Shown: positions 37,120-45,815 of the stretch, one piece after another
How the letters are laid out: each line of letters begins with the position of its first letter
Numbering within the stretch: position 1 is the stretch's first letter
DNA from: Mesorhizobium sophorae
Lineage (GTDB): Bacteria; Pseudomonadota; Alphaproteobacteria; Rhizobiales; Rhizobiaceae
Direction of reading: 5' to 3'
Assembly: GCF_002270415.1 (NCBI RefSeq)
Contig: NZ_NNRI01000001.1
Span: 248,001 to 312,000, forward strand
DNA: 64,000 nt
Notes under the pieces: generated by a model
Seen by the model: only the letters and a program-made list of their open reading frames with translations
Database searches by the model: none
What the model was told of the DNA's origin: nothing
Translations under genes and position numbers: made by a program

Positions 37120-38439
37120 ATGGAACACTTAACCCCCGAGGGACTCGGCGCGCCGCCGTCTCCCACCGACCTCGGCCAGGAAATCTATGCCTTGGCGGAA
37201 CGTCTGTTTCCGATTTGCAGGAGCATCACCGGGGACGGTGTGCGGGAGACGCTGGATATCCTGTCGGGGCACGTCGACCTGGAACGGCATGAGGTGCCGA
37301 CCGGCACGCAGGTGTTCGACTGGACTGTTCCAAAGGAATGGAACGTCAGCTCGGCCAGCATCATTGGCCCGGACGGGCAAACGATCGTGGATTTTGCCGA
37401 CTCCAACCTGCACGTCGTCAACTACAGCGTACCCTTCAAGGGGATCCTACCGCTCGACGCGTTGATGTCGCATATCCATACGCTGCCGGACCAGCCGGGA
37501 GTGATCCCCTACCGCACCAGCTACTACGCCCCGACATGGGGCTTCTGCGTGGCTTACGACCGTGTCGCCAAAATGCCCGACGGTCTCTACCGGGTGGAGA
37601 TCGATGCCGAGCTCAAGGACGGCAGCCTCACTTACGGCGAATACCTGCATCGCGGGCAGACCGAACGGGAATTCCTTCTTTCGGCGCACATCTGCCATCC
37701 CTCATTGGCCAACGACAACTGTTCGGGCCTCGCCCTGCTGGCAACCCTTGCGAAAAACATGAAGGCAAGAAAAACACGATACAGCTACCGCTTCCTGTTC
37801 GCTCCGGGCACGATCGGGTCGATCACGTGGCTGTCTCGCAACGAGGGCCGGACACATCTCATCGACCACGGTCTGGTGCTGTCATGCGTGGGGGACGCGG
37901 GACGTCCTGCATACAAACGCAGCCGTCGTGGCAATGCCGTCATTGATCGCGCCATGGCTCACGTGCTGGGGCGTGAAGCCGGAGCAAAGTTGATGGATTT
38001 CTCCCCCTACGGCTATGACGAGAGGCAATATTGTTCGCCGGGCTTCAATCTTCCGGTCGGCATGTTCCAGCGCAGTGTCCACGGCACCTTCCCCGAATAC
38101 CACACGTCGGCGGACAATCTCGACTTCATCAAGCCAGAGTACCTGGAGGATTCCTTCCGTATCCTGACGGACGTGATCGACATCGTCGAAGGGGATTGGA
38201 CGCCGTTGAACCTCTGCCCCAAGGGCGAACCACAACTCGGCAGGCGCGGCCTCTACGCCGCCCTGGGCGGGCAGGCGTCTTCGGGAGCAACCTCGATGTC
38301 CCTGCTTTGGGTGCTCAATCTCGCCGACGGCCAGCATTCGCTTCTCGCGATGGCGGAGCGCTCGGGTCTGCCGTTCAGGGAACTGGCCGCCGCCGCCAGA
38401 ATGCTGTCGGATCACGGTCTGCTGGCCGCTCCGTCATAA
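37120..38439 (+). CDS. DUF4910/DUF2172 aminopeptidase-like protein of polysaccharide loci
   Basis: A 439-residue protein with an M28-like peptidase core and an inserted beta domain. Zinc-ligand-like residues are visible in SAHICHPSLANDNCSG (about 187-202) and in EYHTSADN near 327. The C-terminal 70 residues resemble a winged-helix module. Proteins of this kind recur next to NDP-sugar SDR, C-methyltransferase and cytidylyltransferase genes; their reaction in sugar synthesis is not established. It starts 5 bases after the SDR stop and its end overlaps the convergent rfbC by six bases. Confidence 0.78.
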   Translation: MEHLTPEGLGAPPSPTDLGQEIYALAERLFPICRSITGDGVRETLDILSGHVDLERHEVPTGTQVFDWTVPKEWNVSSASIIGPDGQTIVDFADSNLHVVNYSVPFKGILPLDALMSHIHTLPDQPGVIPYRTSYYAPTWGFCVAYDRVAKMPDGLYRVEIDAELKDGSLTYGEYLHRGQTEREFLLSAHICHPSLANDNCSGLALLATLAKNMKARKTRYSYRFLFAPGTIGSITWLSRNEGRTHLIDHGLVLSCVGDAGRPAYKRSRRGNAVIDRAMAHVLGREAGAKLMDFSPYGYDERQYCSPGFNLPVGMFQRSVHGTFPEYHTSADNLDFIKPEYLEDSFRILTDVIDIVEGDWTPLNLCPKGEPQLGRRGLYAALGGQASSGATSMSLLWVLNLADGQHSLLAMAERSGLPFRELAAAARMLSDHGLLAAPS

Positions 38440-38985
38440 GGCTCCAGCCGCCGTTCTTTGCTTGAGCAACGGCCACGCCTTATCCCTTTCCGACATCGCC
38501 GTCGGCATCAAAGGCCAGGCTATCGAAAAGACAGGGTCGTTGTAGCGGACGCCCGTCGACGCATGGGGCGTATAGAATTGCGATATGAGATACGAGACCT
38601 CGGCATCGTCCGTAAGGGTCTGCAGCCCGTGGGCGAACCCGGCTGGTATGTAGACCTGCCTCATGTTCTGGGGCGTCAGCTCGAAGCCCAGCCAGTTGTA
38701 GCGTGTCGGCGAGTTCGGGCGCAGGTCCACCACGACATCGAAAATCGCGCCGTGGACACAGGAGACGAGTTTCACCTCGGCGTACGGGTCGTCCTGGAAA
38801 TGCAGGCCCCGGAGTGTTCCCTTTTTGACCGAATGTGCGCGGCTGTGTTGGACAAAGCGCGTCGCCAGCCCGCAATCGGCCATCTCCTTTTCACAGAATG
38901 TGCGGGTGAAGGAACCGCGATCGTCAACCACCGGTGTCGGCTCGATCAGCCAGACACCCTTCAGCTCCGTTTCGGTAAACCGCAT
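38434..38985 (-). CDS. rfbC: dTDP-4-dehydrorhamnose 3,5-epimerase-type enzyme
   Basis: A 183-residue cupin epimerase, the usual length. It shows DDRGSFTRTFCEKEM, the catalytic His62 in LRGLHFQ, and the AGFAHGLQTL and YNDP segments. It would epimerise C3 and/or C5 of a 4-keto-6-deoxy sugar. In this setting the substrate may be a CDP- rather than dTDP-linked sugar. It faces the other cassette genes and overlaps the end of the DUF4910 gene. Confidence 0.88.
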   Translation of the reverse strand: MRFTETELKGVWLIEPTPVVDDRGSFTRTFCEKEMADCGLATRFVQHSRAHSVKKGTLRGLHFQDDPYAEVKLVSCVHGAIFDVVVDLRPNSPTRYNWLGFELTPQNMRQVYIPAGFAHGLQTLTDDAEVSYLISQFYTPHASTGVRYNDPVFSIAWPLMPTAMSERDKAWPLLKQRTAAGAL

Positions 38986-39338
38986 GTCTGCCTAAATCCC
39001 TAGTAGCCGGGCTCAGTTAGCCGGGCTAGCACCGCCGTCGGATTGTCGGCACCGCCTGCCTGGGCTGGAAGAGCTACCTAAGCCTTAGGTGGCTTCTCCG
39101 ATCGCGGTATGCCGGGCCGACCGCATTACCCCGTTCGGAGGTCCTTGCGCAGTCATTGCCCCCGCCGTTTCCCTATAAGGATTAAGGCACCCAACGGATT
39201 GGCAAATCGAACTCGCGGGGCGCCCCGTCCTAACCTGCGTTGAAAAGATGCACTCCCTGCGGAGCGCGGCGGGCACAGGTTCATTGTCAGGCCACCGCGT
39301 CTCCGTTTTTTCAAACCAGGGCGACAGAGGGGTACGGA
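38986..39338. other. Intergenic region between rfbC and the C-methyltransferase
   Basis: No gene supported. It contains an 11-bp-armed hairpin at 39072-39094 and must hold the divergent promoters for rfbC and the methyltransferase-cytidylyltransferase-deacetylase operon. Confidence 0.45.
39072..39094. promoter_or_regulatory. Palindrome centred on ACCTAAGCCTTAGGT
   Basis: The inner 7-bp arms (39076-39082, 39084-39090) are perfect around one C; three or four more pairs extend the stem with one G-T mismatch. It lies 87 bases from rfbC and 245 from the methyltransferase start. Confidence 0.45.
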
Positions 39339-40634
39339 ATGAATATTCAGGCTGTCGAAATTGCTCGCGACCAGAACACGGCACGCCGCAATGTCAGCTG
39401 CAGGCTGTGCGGATCGCGCCTGCGCCACAGTCTGGTCGACCTGGGCATGTCGCCACCTTGCGAGAGCTTCCTGCAGGCCGACCAGCTTGACCAGATGGAA
39501 CTGTATTATCCACTCAATGTCCTGGTCTGTGAGCGCTGCTACCTGGTGCAGCTCAAGGAGTATGTGAGCCCCGAGACCATTTTCAACGAATATGCCTACT
39601 TCTCTTCCTTCTCGACAAGTTGGGTGGCCCACTCGAAAGCCTATTGCGAAGCGATCACGAAGCGACTTGGGCTTGGCGCCGACAGCTTCGCGGTAGAACT
39701 CGCAAGCAATGACGGCTACCTGCTGCAGCACTTCCTGCCGCTCGGCGTTCCCGTGCTTGGCATCGAGCCGGCGGCCAACGTTGCGCGCGCTGCGGTCGAG
39801 AAGGGCGTGCCCACCCGGGTGGACTTCTTCGGGGTGCGGCTGGCACTTCAGATGGTGGCCGAGGGACTCCGCGCCGATCTGATCATCGGCAACAACGTCC
39901 TGGCGCAAGTGCCAGACCTCAACGACTTCGTCGCGGGAATAAAGATCCTGCTCAAACCGGAGGGCGTGGTCACTCTCGAGTTCCCGCACATCGAGCGGCT
40001 GATGATGGAGAACCAGTTCGACACCATCTATCATGAGCATTTTTCATATTTCTCACTGCTGACGATCGACCTGATGGCGGCCCGCCACGGGCTGCGGTTG
40101 ATCGACGTCGAGGAACTGCCCACCCATGGCGGATCGTTGCGTGTTTATCTCGCCAACGAGGGCAGCAGCCGGCCCACGGATGACAGTGTCGCCGAACTCC
40201 TCGAGCGCGAAAAAAGACATGGGCTTACGGAAATGACGACCTACGCCTCTTTCGGCTACAAGGCGCAGCGCGCGAAGCGCGATCTCCTGGCGTTCCTGGT
40301 TTCGGTCAAAAACGAGGGCAAGACGATTTGCGGTTACGGCGCGCCTGGCAAGGGCAACACGCTGCTCAACTACTGCGCCATAGGCACCGATTTCCTCGAC
40401 TTCACGGTGGACCGCAATCCTTACAAGCACGGCCGCTTCACGCCGGGCATGCACATCCCGATCAAGCCCATCGACGCGATCGACGAGGCCAAGCCAGACT
40501 ACATCCTGATCCTTCCCTGGAACCTGAAGGACGAGATCATTCAGCAGATGCACCACGTCGCCGCCTGGGGCGCGAAATTCGTCGTGCCAATTCCTTTTGT
40601 GACAGTGATCGATCTATCGGAGTTACGGAGATGA
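39339..40634 (+). CDS. NDP-sugar C-methyltransferase
   Basis: A 431-residue SAM-dependent enzyme in the TylC3/CloU style that puts a methyl branch on C3 of a 4-keto-deoxysugar. The N-terminal zinc-binding domain has CRLCG (about 21-25) and VCERC. The central methyltransferase has VELASNDGYLLQHFLPLG for SAM. The C-terminal domain has GYGAPGKGNTLLNY and ILPWNLKDEI. The ATG at 39339 has GAGGGG upstream. Its stop overlaps the cytidylyltransferase start (ATGA). Confidence 0.9.
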   Translation: MNIQAVEIARDQNTARRNVSCRLCGSRLRHSLVDLGMSPPCESFLQADQLDQMELYYPLNVLVCERCYLVQLKEYVSPETIFNEYAYFSSFSTSWVAHSKAYCEAITKRLGLGADSFAVELASNDGYLLQHFLPLGVPVLGIEPAANVARAAVEKGVPTRVDFFGVRLALQMVAEGLRADLIIGNNVLAQVPDLNDFVAGIKILLKPEGVVTLEFPHIERLMMENQFDTIYHEHFSYFSLLTIDLMAARHGLRLIDVEELPTHGGSLRVYLANEGSSRPTDDSVAELLEREKRHGLTEMTTYASFGYKAQRAKRDLLAFLVSVKNEGKTICGYGAPGKGNTLLNYCAIGTDFLDFTVDRNPYKHGRFTPGMHIPIKPIDAIDEAKPDYILILPWNLKDEIIQQMHHVAAWGAKFVVPIPFVTVIDLSELRR

Positions 40635-41446
40635 AAGTCGTCCTTTTCTGCGGCGGCCGCGGGACCCGGATCCGCGACTATTCCGAAAGCATACCAAAGC
40701 CGATGATTCCGCTCGGCCACCAGCCGATCCTGCGCCACGTCATGCAGTGGTACAGCGATTACGGGCATGACGAATTCGTGCTGTGCCTGGGCTACAAGGC
40801 CAACGTCATCAAGGATTTTTTCCTGAACACCCGGCCACAGACCTTTTCCGATTGCGTGGTTACGCACGGTGGCCAGGATGTGAAGCTGCTGGGCGACACG
40901 GTCAAGGACTGGAGCATCACCCTGCTCGATACGGGCATCTGGCGCAACATCGGAGAACGCCTCTGGGCTGCGAAGGATCACGTCAAGAACGAGAAGATGT
41001 TTCTGGCCAACTACTCCGATGGCCTGACCAATGTAGACCTCGACGATGTGATCGCGAAGTTCGAGGCCAGCGGCAAGATCGCCTGCTTCCTCGCCGTGCG
41101 CGCGCCGCTGACATACCATTTGGCCGACATCGCTGAAGACGGTCGCGTGCGCGAGTTCCGCACGACGGAGACGTCCGAGATCTGGATCAATGGCGGCTAC
41201 TTCGTGTTCCGTCCCGAAATCTTCGACTACATGCGTGACGGCGAGGAACTCGTTATCGAACCTTTCAAGCGATTGATCGATGACAACATGCTGATGGCGT
41301 ACAAGCACGACGGGTTCTGGCGTTCGATGGACACGCTGCGTGATTGGCAATCGCTCGAAGACATGGTCGAAAAGGGGGACATGCCCTGGAATAGGAGGGT
41401 CACCGCAGAGAAAATCAGGCGCAGCATGGTGATGGCCGCATCATGA
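40631..41446 (+). CDS. rfbF: Glucose-1-phosphate cytidylyltransferase
   Basis: A 271-residue nucleotidyltransferase making CDP-glucose. The N-terminal loop LFCGGRGTRIRDYSESIPKP, the GYKANVIKDFF motif, FLANYSDGLTN and the C-terminal FWRSMDTLRDWQSLEDM match RfbF/DdhA; normal length is about 257-270. It is translationally coupled on both sides (ATGA overlaps). It fixes CDP as the carrier in this sugar pathway. A separate CDP-glucose 4,6-dehydratase is not evident in the window. Confidence 0.92.
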   Translation: MKVVLFCGGRGTRIRDYSESIPKPMIPLGHQPILRHVMQWYSDYGHDEFVLCLGYKANVIKDFFLNTRPQTFSDCVVTHGGQDVKLLGDTVKDWSITLLDTGIWRNIGERLWAAKDHVKNEKMFLANYSDGLTNVDLDDVIAKFEASGKIACFLAVRAPLTYHLADIAEDGRVREFRTTETSEIWINGGYFVFRPEIFDYMRDGEELVIEPFKRLIDDNMLMAYKHDGFWRSMDTLRDWQSLEDMVEKGDMPWNRRVTAEKIRRSMVMAAS

Positions 41447-42096
41447 GGGGACTTGGCCTCGCACGTCGCGGGGAGAAACTCTCGATCCTCTGCCTTGGTG
41501 CCCATTCCGACGACATAGAGATCGGTGCGGGAGGTACGATCCTCGGGCTGATCGCGTCGGGGGTCGAACTGGATGTCGATTGGTGCGTGCTGAGCGCCGG
41601 CGGCCAGCGGTCTGCCGAAGCCAGGGCTTCGGCCGAGGCCTTTCTCCAGGGATCGCACTCGTCCACAGTCCACGTCGCCGATTTCGAAGACAGCTACTTT
41701 CCGACCCATAGTCGATCCATCAAGCAGTGGCTGGTGGATCTAAGATCGCGGGTTCATCCCGACGTGGTGTTGACCCACGCCAGGTTCGACGCCCATCAGG
41801 ACCACCGGGAGGTCAACCAACTGACCTGGAACGTCTTCCGCGACCACCTGGTGCTCGAATACGAGATTCCGAAATGGGACGGTGATCTTTGCCAACCCAA
41901 TGCCTACGTGCCGCTTACGGCCGACGTGCTCGAACGCAAGATCGAACTCCTTCACGAGCACTTCGGGACGCAGCGCTCCAAGGACTGGTTCGACCGCGAA
42001 ACATTCGCCGGCCTTGCCAGGTTGCGCGGGATGGAATGTCGGGCACCCGAGCATTTCGCCGAGGCGTTCACGCTTCGAAAGGTCAAGATTTTTTAG
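41443..42096 (+). CDS. PIG-L family deacetylase
   Basis: A 217-residue LmbE-like zinc hydrolase. It has AHSDDIEIG at residues 20-28 (Asp/Glu/His metal site) and a later HQDH near 121. It probably removes an acetyl group from an amino sugar in the nucleotide-sugar or lipid-linked pathway. It is the last gene of the coupled trio with the methyltransferase and rfbF (ATGA overlap at 41443). Confidence 0.88.
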   Translation: MRGLGLARRGEKLSILCLGAHSDDIEIGAGGTILGLIASGVELDVDWCVLSAGGQRSAEARASAEAFLQGSHSSTVHVADFEDSYFPTHSRSIKQWLVDLRSRVHPDVVLTHARFDAHQDHREVNQLTWNVFRDHLVLEYEIPKWDGDLCQPNAYVPLTADVLERKIELLHEHFGTQRSKDWFDRETFAGLARLRGMECRAPEHFAEAFTLRKVKIF

Positions 42097-42302
42097 CGGC
42101 TTTTCACATATATTTTCGCCGAGAAGAGAATGGTGGATGACCGAATGAAACGGGTGAAAAGGGGGTTGAACTGACCGGACGATCTGTTACTTAAATCGCT
42201 ACCACTGGGTTAAAAATACAACAGAAGCTGGCCATCGGTCCTATGGCTTACCTTCTGTCTTTTTCTGCCTTCCATTTTGAAATTGAAGGGATTTTTATCA
42301 AA

Positions 42303-42581
42303 ATGGGCAATGCAATCATTGCGCCGGGATACTCTTTCAGCGAAGCTCGCATCGGAACGGTCGAGGGCGGAGAATCCGGGGTTCTGGTGTGGAAATCCGA
42401 CCAACTGGTCGCCGTCCTTACCCAGATCGACGAGGAAGCCTACTGCACGAAAGGCAAGTGGTTCCTAGAGACAGGCTTCGGCCTGCTGAGCGGGCTGCAC
42501 AAGAACTTCGATACGATCGAGGAAGCCGTTAAATGGGTGGGGGTATACACCTTCCCCGAGCCTGTTCCTGCAGTAGATTGA
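42303..42581 (+). CDS. Hypothetical 92-residue protein
   Basis: Begins MGNAIIAPGYSFSEARIG; mixed alpha/beta composition with several aromatic residues, no family recognised. ATG 42303 has GAAGGG 12 bases upstream; ATG 42243 would add 20 hydrophobic residues and has no ribosome site. Codon use is ordinary for the locus, though the leader is A/T-rich. It stands between the deacetylase and the convergent aminotransferase. Confidence 0.55.
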   Translation: MGNAIIAPGYSFSEARIGTVEGGESGVLVWKSDQLVAVLTQIDEEAYCTKGKWFLETGFGLLSGLHKNFDTIEEAVKWVGVYTFPEPVPAVD

Positions 42582-42751
42582 TCGGCGGATTCCGCGGCAG
42601 CAAGGCGCCTGTGCAAGCCAGCGATGGCTTCGGCCCGTGTCCTGTGCCGACCTCGCCTGAAGGGCCCCGACAGCCCGCACCTTGCTGCTTCCGCAGCCGA
42701 AGTGAGATCCTGTCCCATCCCCTCATGCGGAAACAATGCGGGATTGCCGCA

Positions 42752-42763
42752 TAAGGGTCCTTA
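42752..42763. promoter_or_regulatory. Palindrome TAAGGGTCCTTA downstream of the aminotransferase gene
   Basis: Five-base arms around GT, 36 bases beyond the aminotransferase stop. It shares the GG-GT-CC core with 35769 and resembles 15195. It could be a weak hairpin. Confidence 0.35.
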
Positions 42764-42798
42764 GTCCAAGAGAACGAGAAAGCAACGCCTTCGTGGCG

Positions 42799-44220
42799 TC
42801 AAGATGTTACCGCGAGCCGGGCTTCAGATTGCCCCATGGTCGCATTGTTCGCGGCTGGAGTGCTCTCTGGAGTCGTCATTTCATCTCGGCTGTCACCATT
42901 GTTATAACGGCGGAAGACAACCTGCGTGGGGCGGCCTACCAAGAAACGGCTCGTTCCCGATTCCAGGGCCTGCGCATAGACCGCCAGGGCGCCGTCGACG
43001 GCCTCTATCGTCTTCATGACGGCCGCGTCGTCGTGGGTGTAGCTGACGACGAGAGACGGCATGAGCACGCCACGCCTGATCGTCTCCTGCAGGAACAGCG
43101 AGCGGTATGCCTGTGACGGCTTGCCGTTAGGGTCGAGCGTGGCATAGGCCAGGCAGCAGGGACGGCCGACAACCTTGAAGTGGCCATCCACCCCATGCCG
43201 TCTGGCGGCCTCTGCGATCCCGGCCCTCAGTTTCGTCCCCTGACGGTGCAGGTGTTCGATCACGGACTCGTTCTGGTAAGTCCGCATGGTCGCGATCGCC
43301 GCCGCAAGCGCATGGGTCTCGGCGCCATGCGTGGTCGACAGCAGAAACACCCTTGGGCGGTCCGTATGCTCGAGGCCGCCGAGCCGCATGTATTCGCGTT
43401 TGCCGGCCAGGGCCGAGACCGAAAACCCATTGCCAAGCGCCTTGCCGAATGTCGACAAGTCCGGTTCTATGCCATAGAGCTTCTGTGCCCCGGACGCATG
43501 CCATCTGAACCCAGTGATCATCTCGTCGAGAATGAGCAGTGCGCCCTTTTCCCTGCAGAGACGCTGGACTTCATGCAGGAATCCGTCCACCGGATCGTCG
43601 CCGCGGGAAGGCTCGAGGATCAGGGCGGCCAGCTTGCCGGGGTGCCTGTCGAACAAATCCCTTACGCTGGCAATGTCGTTGTACCGGAAAGTGACTGTGA
43701 GCTTTCGGACCGCCTCCGGAATTCCGGCATTCATCGGTGTGGTCCCGATGAACCAATCGTCTGTCGAAAAGAAGGGATGGTCGGCGCAGCAGGCAACGAG
43801 ATCGCGACCCGTGTAGGCGCGGGCAAGGCGAACGGCTCCCGAAGTCGCATCCGATCCGTCCTTGCAGAACTTCACCATCTGCGCGCCGATGAGCTCCAGG
43901 AACGTCTCGGCGCAGTCGACCTCGATCCTGGCCGGCCGCGTGAAATTGGATCCACCTTGGAGGGCTGTCTCCACGGCTCTGACCACGGTCGGGTAGGCGT
44001 GTCCCAGCCCGACGGAACGGTTGCCCATGCCGTATTCGATGTACTCGTTCCCGTCGACGTCCCAGACATGGCATCCCAAACCACGCTCGATGAAGCCCGG
44101 CGCGAGGACGGGATACTGATCTTCGCCTTTTGCGTAGGTGTGGCTACCGCCCGGGATCAGTTCACGACCGCGTTCCTGCAGGCGGACGGATTTGCGAAAA
44201 CGAAGGCTTTGCTCAGACAT
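42799..44220 (-). CDS. Class III PLP-dependent aminotransferase (glutamate-1-semialdehyde aminomutase-like)
   Basis: A 473-residue fold-type I aminotransferase. The PLP lysine is Lys260 in STFGKALGNG; LILDEMITGFR holds the cofactor aspartate. It resembles the GSA aminomutase-like proteins common in polysaccharide loci rather than HemL, having FCKDGSDATSGA instead of the HemL FVNSGTEA. It may transaminate a sugar intermediate or supply an amino substituent. ATG 44220 has GGAG eight bases upstream. It is on the opposite strand from the rest of the cassette. Confidence 0.83.
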   Translation of the reverse strand: MSEQSLRFRKSVRLQERGRELIPGGSHTYAKGEDQYPVLAPGFIERGLGCHVWDVDGNEYIEYGMGNRSVGLGHAYPTVVRAVETALQGGSNFTRPARIEVDCAETFLELIGAQMVKFCKDGSDATSGAVRLARAYTGRDLVACCADHPFFSTDDWFIGTTPMNAGIPEAVRKLTVTFRYNDIASVRDLFDRHPGKLAALILEPSRGDDPVDGFLHEVQRLCREKGALLILDEMITGFRWHASGAQKLYGIEPDLSTFGKALGNGFSVSALAGKREYMRLGGLEHTDRPRVFLLSTTHGAETHALAAAIATMRTYQNESVIEHLHRQGTKLRAGIAEAARRHGVDGHFKVVGRPCCLAYATLDPNGKPSQAYRSLFLQETIRRGVLMPSLVVSYTHDDAAVMKTIEAVDGALAVYAQALESGTSRFLVGRPTQVVFRRYNNGDSRDEMTTPESTPAANNATMGQSEARLAVTS

Positions 44221-44603
44221 GCCGACCACTCCATTCCGGCAGCAAGTCTACATGCTGGGCTCAGGATTTCGCGTTCTCCATAAGGTCAGCGGTTAGCACT
44301 TATGGTGGATACACAACGCGGGCACCGACTGATACCGAGCAAATGGAACAGTTTTTCAGGGTGCTACGGAACCAGATCATCGCTAGGGATCCAGGCGTTT
44401 CGGAGCACTCCGCAAATGTCCACCTGCGGCACACTGTCGGGAGTTAGGGGCAACGATCCGCGTTGGAGCGCGACCGATCACACGGCTCCCGACGCCATTC
44501 AAGGCTACGGAAATCCATCGGCCGTCATTGAATGAATCTGTAGTGCGGTACAAATACGACCCGCCAAGGTTCACCCAAGGCGGGTCGTCTTATTAGTTTG
44601 CAA
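44221..44603. other. Intergenic region with promoter-side hairpin and a terminator
   Basis: No gene supported. It contains a 7-bp inverted repeat (CCATAAG 44278-44284, CTTATGG 44299-44305) upstream of the aminotransferase and the terminator of the LuxR gene at 44556-44588. Confidence 0.45.
44556..44588 (-). terminator. Intrinsic terminator of the LuxR-type gene
   Basis: A perfect 10-bp stem (ACGACCCGCC with GGCGGGTCGT) around a 13-base loop, 16 bases downstream of the gene's stop on the minus strand, followed there by ATTTGT. The stem is strong, the U-tract is short. Confidence 0.7.
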
Positions 44604-45362
44604 TCACTCTTCGGCCAGAGCTCCCTCTGCGAAGAGATCATTGACCTTGTAGGCCACTTCCGTGCGGTTGCTGGCCTTCAATTTCTTCATGATGTTTCGG
44701 ATGTGGACCTTCACGGTGCTTTCGCGCAGGTTCAGCTCGTAGGCGATGATCTTGTTCGCCTTGCCGCGCCGAAGCGCCTGGGCGACCTCTGCCTGCCTCA
44801 GCGTGAACATGCCCGTCAAAGGCTGCGTGTCGCGGCTACCTGTACCTATAAGGTGCCGCATGGAAAGGACACTGCTCGCCGGGACGAAGATGCCTCCCGC
44901 TGCCGCAAGGTTGATCGCCTCGACACAGACGTCGATCCCGACCGAGGTCGGAATGTAGCCGCGTGCGCCGCATTCGAGAGCCGTCAGTATCTGTCCAAGG
45001 TCTTCGGTGTCAGCCAGGATGACCACGGGGACCGACTTGAACTCGGACGAAATATGCCTGATCTCGTCGGCGATGCCATGATCGGTGACCTTCCGGCCGC
45101 CAAGGTTGAAGAGGATAGCTGCAAGTGGAGGGGCTGCCCCCTTCTTCATGCGCCATTCTTCGATCGAGCCCATGGCGACGACCGCCATGCCGAGTTCGTG
45201 ATCCTCGAGGGCCGATGCAAGACACTCGCGGTCTAGTGCCCTTCCGTCCAGCATGAGAAGGTATTGCTTGCCTACCTGCTCGTGGACATTTTCTATTCCG
45301 CCAGACGGAACACCCGATTGATTTGTCGAAGTGTAGTTATGCAGTCCTACTGTGGAACCCAT
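44604..45362 (-). CDS. LuxR/NarL-family response-regulator-like transcription factor
   Basis: A 252-residue regulator. Residues of about 25-150 have a receiver-like fold (YLLMLDGRALDRECLASAL, ILADTEDLGQILTALECGARG). At the phosphoacceptor position (AILFNLGG) the usual Asp is Asn, so classical phosphorylation is unlikely. The C-terminal LuxR helix-turn-helix (about 185-240) reads TLRQAEVAQALRRGKANK then STVKVHIRNIMKKL. ATG 45362 has AGGGTGGG upstream. Its place inside the polysaccharide locus makes it the likely local regulator. Confidence 0.87.
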   Translation of the reverse strand: MGSTVGLHNYTSTNQSGVPSGGIENVHEQVGKQYLLMLDGRALDRECLASALEDHELGMAVVAMGSIEEWRMKKGAAPPLAAILFNLGGRKVTDHGIADEIRHISSEFKSVPVVILADTEDLGQILTALECGARGYIPTSVGIDVCVEAINLAAAGGIFVPASSVLSMRHLIGTGSRDTQPLTGMFTLRQAEVAQALRRGKANKIIAYELNLRESTVKVHIRNIMKKLKASNRTEVAYKVNDLFAEGALAEE

Positions 45363-45815
45363 ACTTATACCCACCCTTTCCCCAACGAAAGCCGCTTAGC
45401 GGCGCCCAACAAAGCCCCTCATCTCTTGAATTGAAAGTTTGATACCCAACCCATTTTAAAGCTTCAGGCCGTTACCCCAACCTGGAGCCTTGAGCAGTTC
45501 TTGGCTGCCGACATGTACAGCAGCTTGGGCAGTCTATGGGCTATCCATAAGCAGTCTCTAACTTAGGTTAATTTTCGGTAAAATTTTTAAGTCTGTGTAT
45601 GAAACGTACACAGTGGGTCCCGAGCGCTGCGAGACCTTGGATGGGACGGCCCGGCCATTCCCAGTGCGCAACTCCGCGCGGCGAACCCGCCGTCAAGCCA
45701 GGTCCCAAGAGGTTGATTTGGAACGGCAGGCAGAATCCGCCTGCGGGCAGGCTGACATGGGAGAAATGAAGTCCTTCACTATATAGCTTCACAGACCCCA
45801 AGACGAGGCCTGGTC
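45363..45815. other. Intergenic region upstream of the LuxR-type gene
   Basis: No gene supported; a 94-codon frame at 45568-45852 lacks a ribosome site and family resemblance. The A/T-rich block 45540-45600 looks promoter-like and is followed by the inverted repeat at 45593-45613. Confidence 0.45.
45593..45613. promoter_or_regulatory. Inverted repeat CTGTGTA-N7-TACACAG
   Basis: Perfect 7-bp arms with a 7-base spacer, 230 bases upstream of the LuxR-type start and directly after an A/T-rich block. It has the size of a dimer operator and may be the site for that regulator. Confidence 0.45.

Noticed and set aside
42533..42754. Short frames between the 92-residue gene and the aminotransferase
   Set aside because: They overlap each other on both strands, lack ribosome sites and have Arg/Pro/Ser-rich translations typical of non-coding GC-rich DNA.
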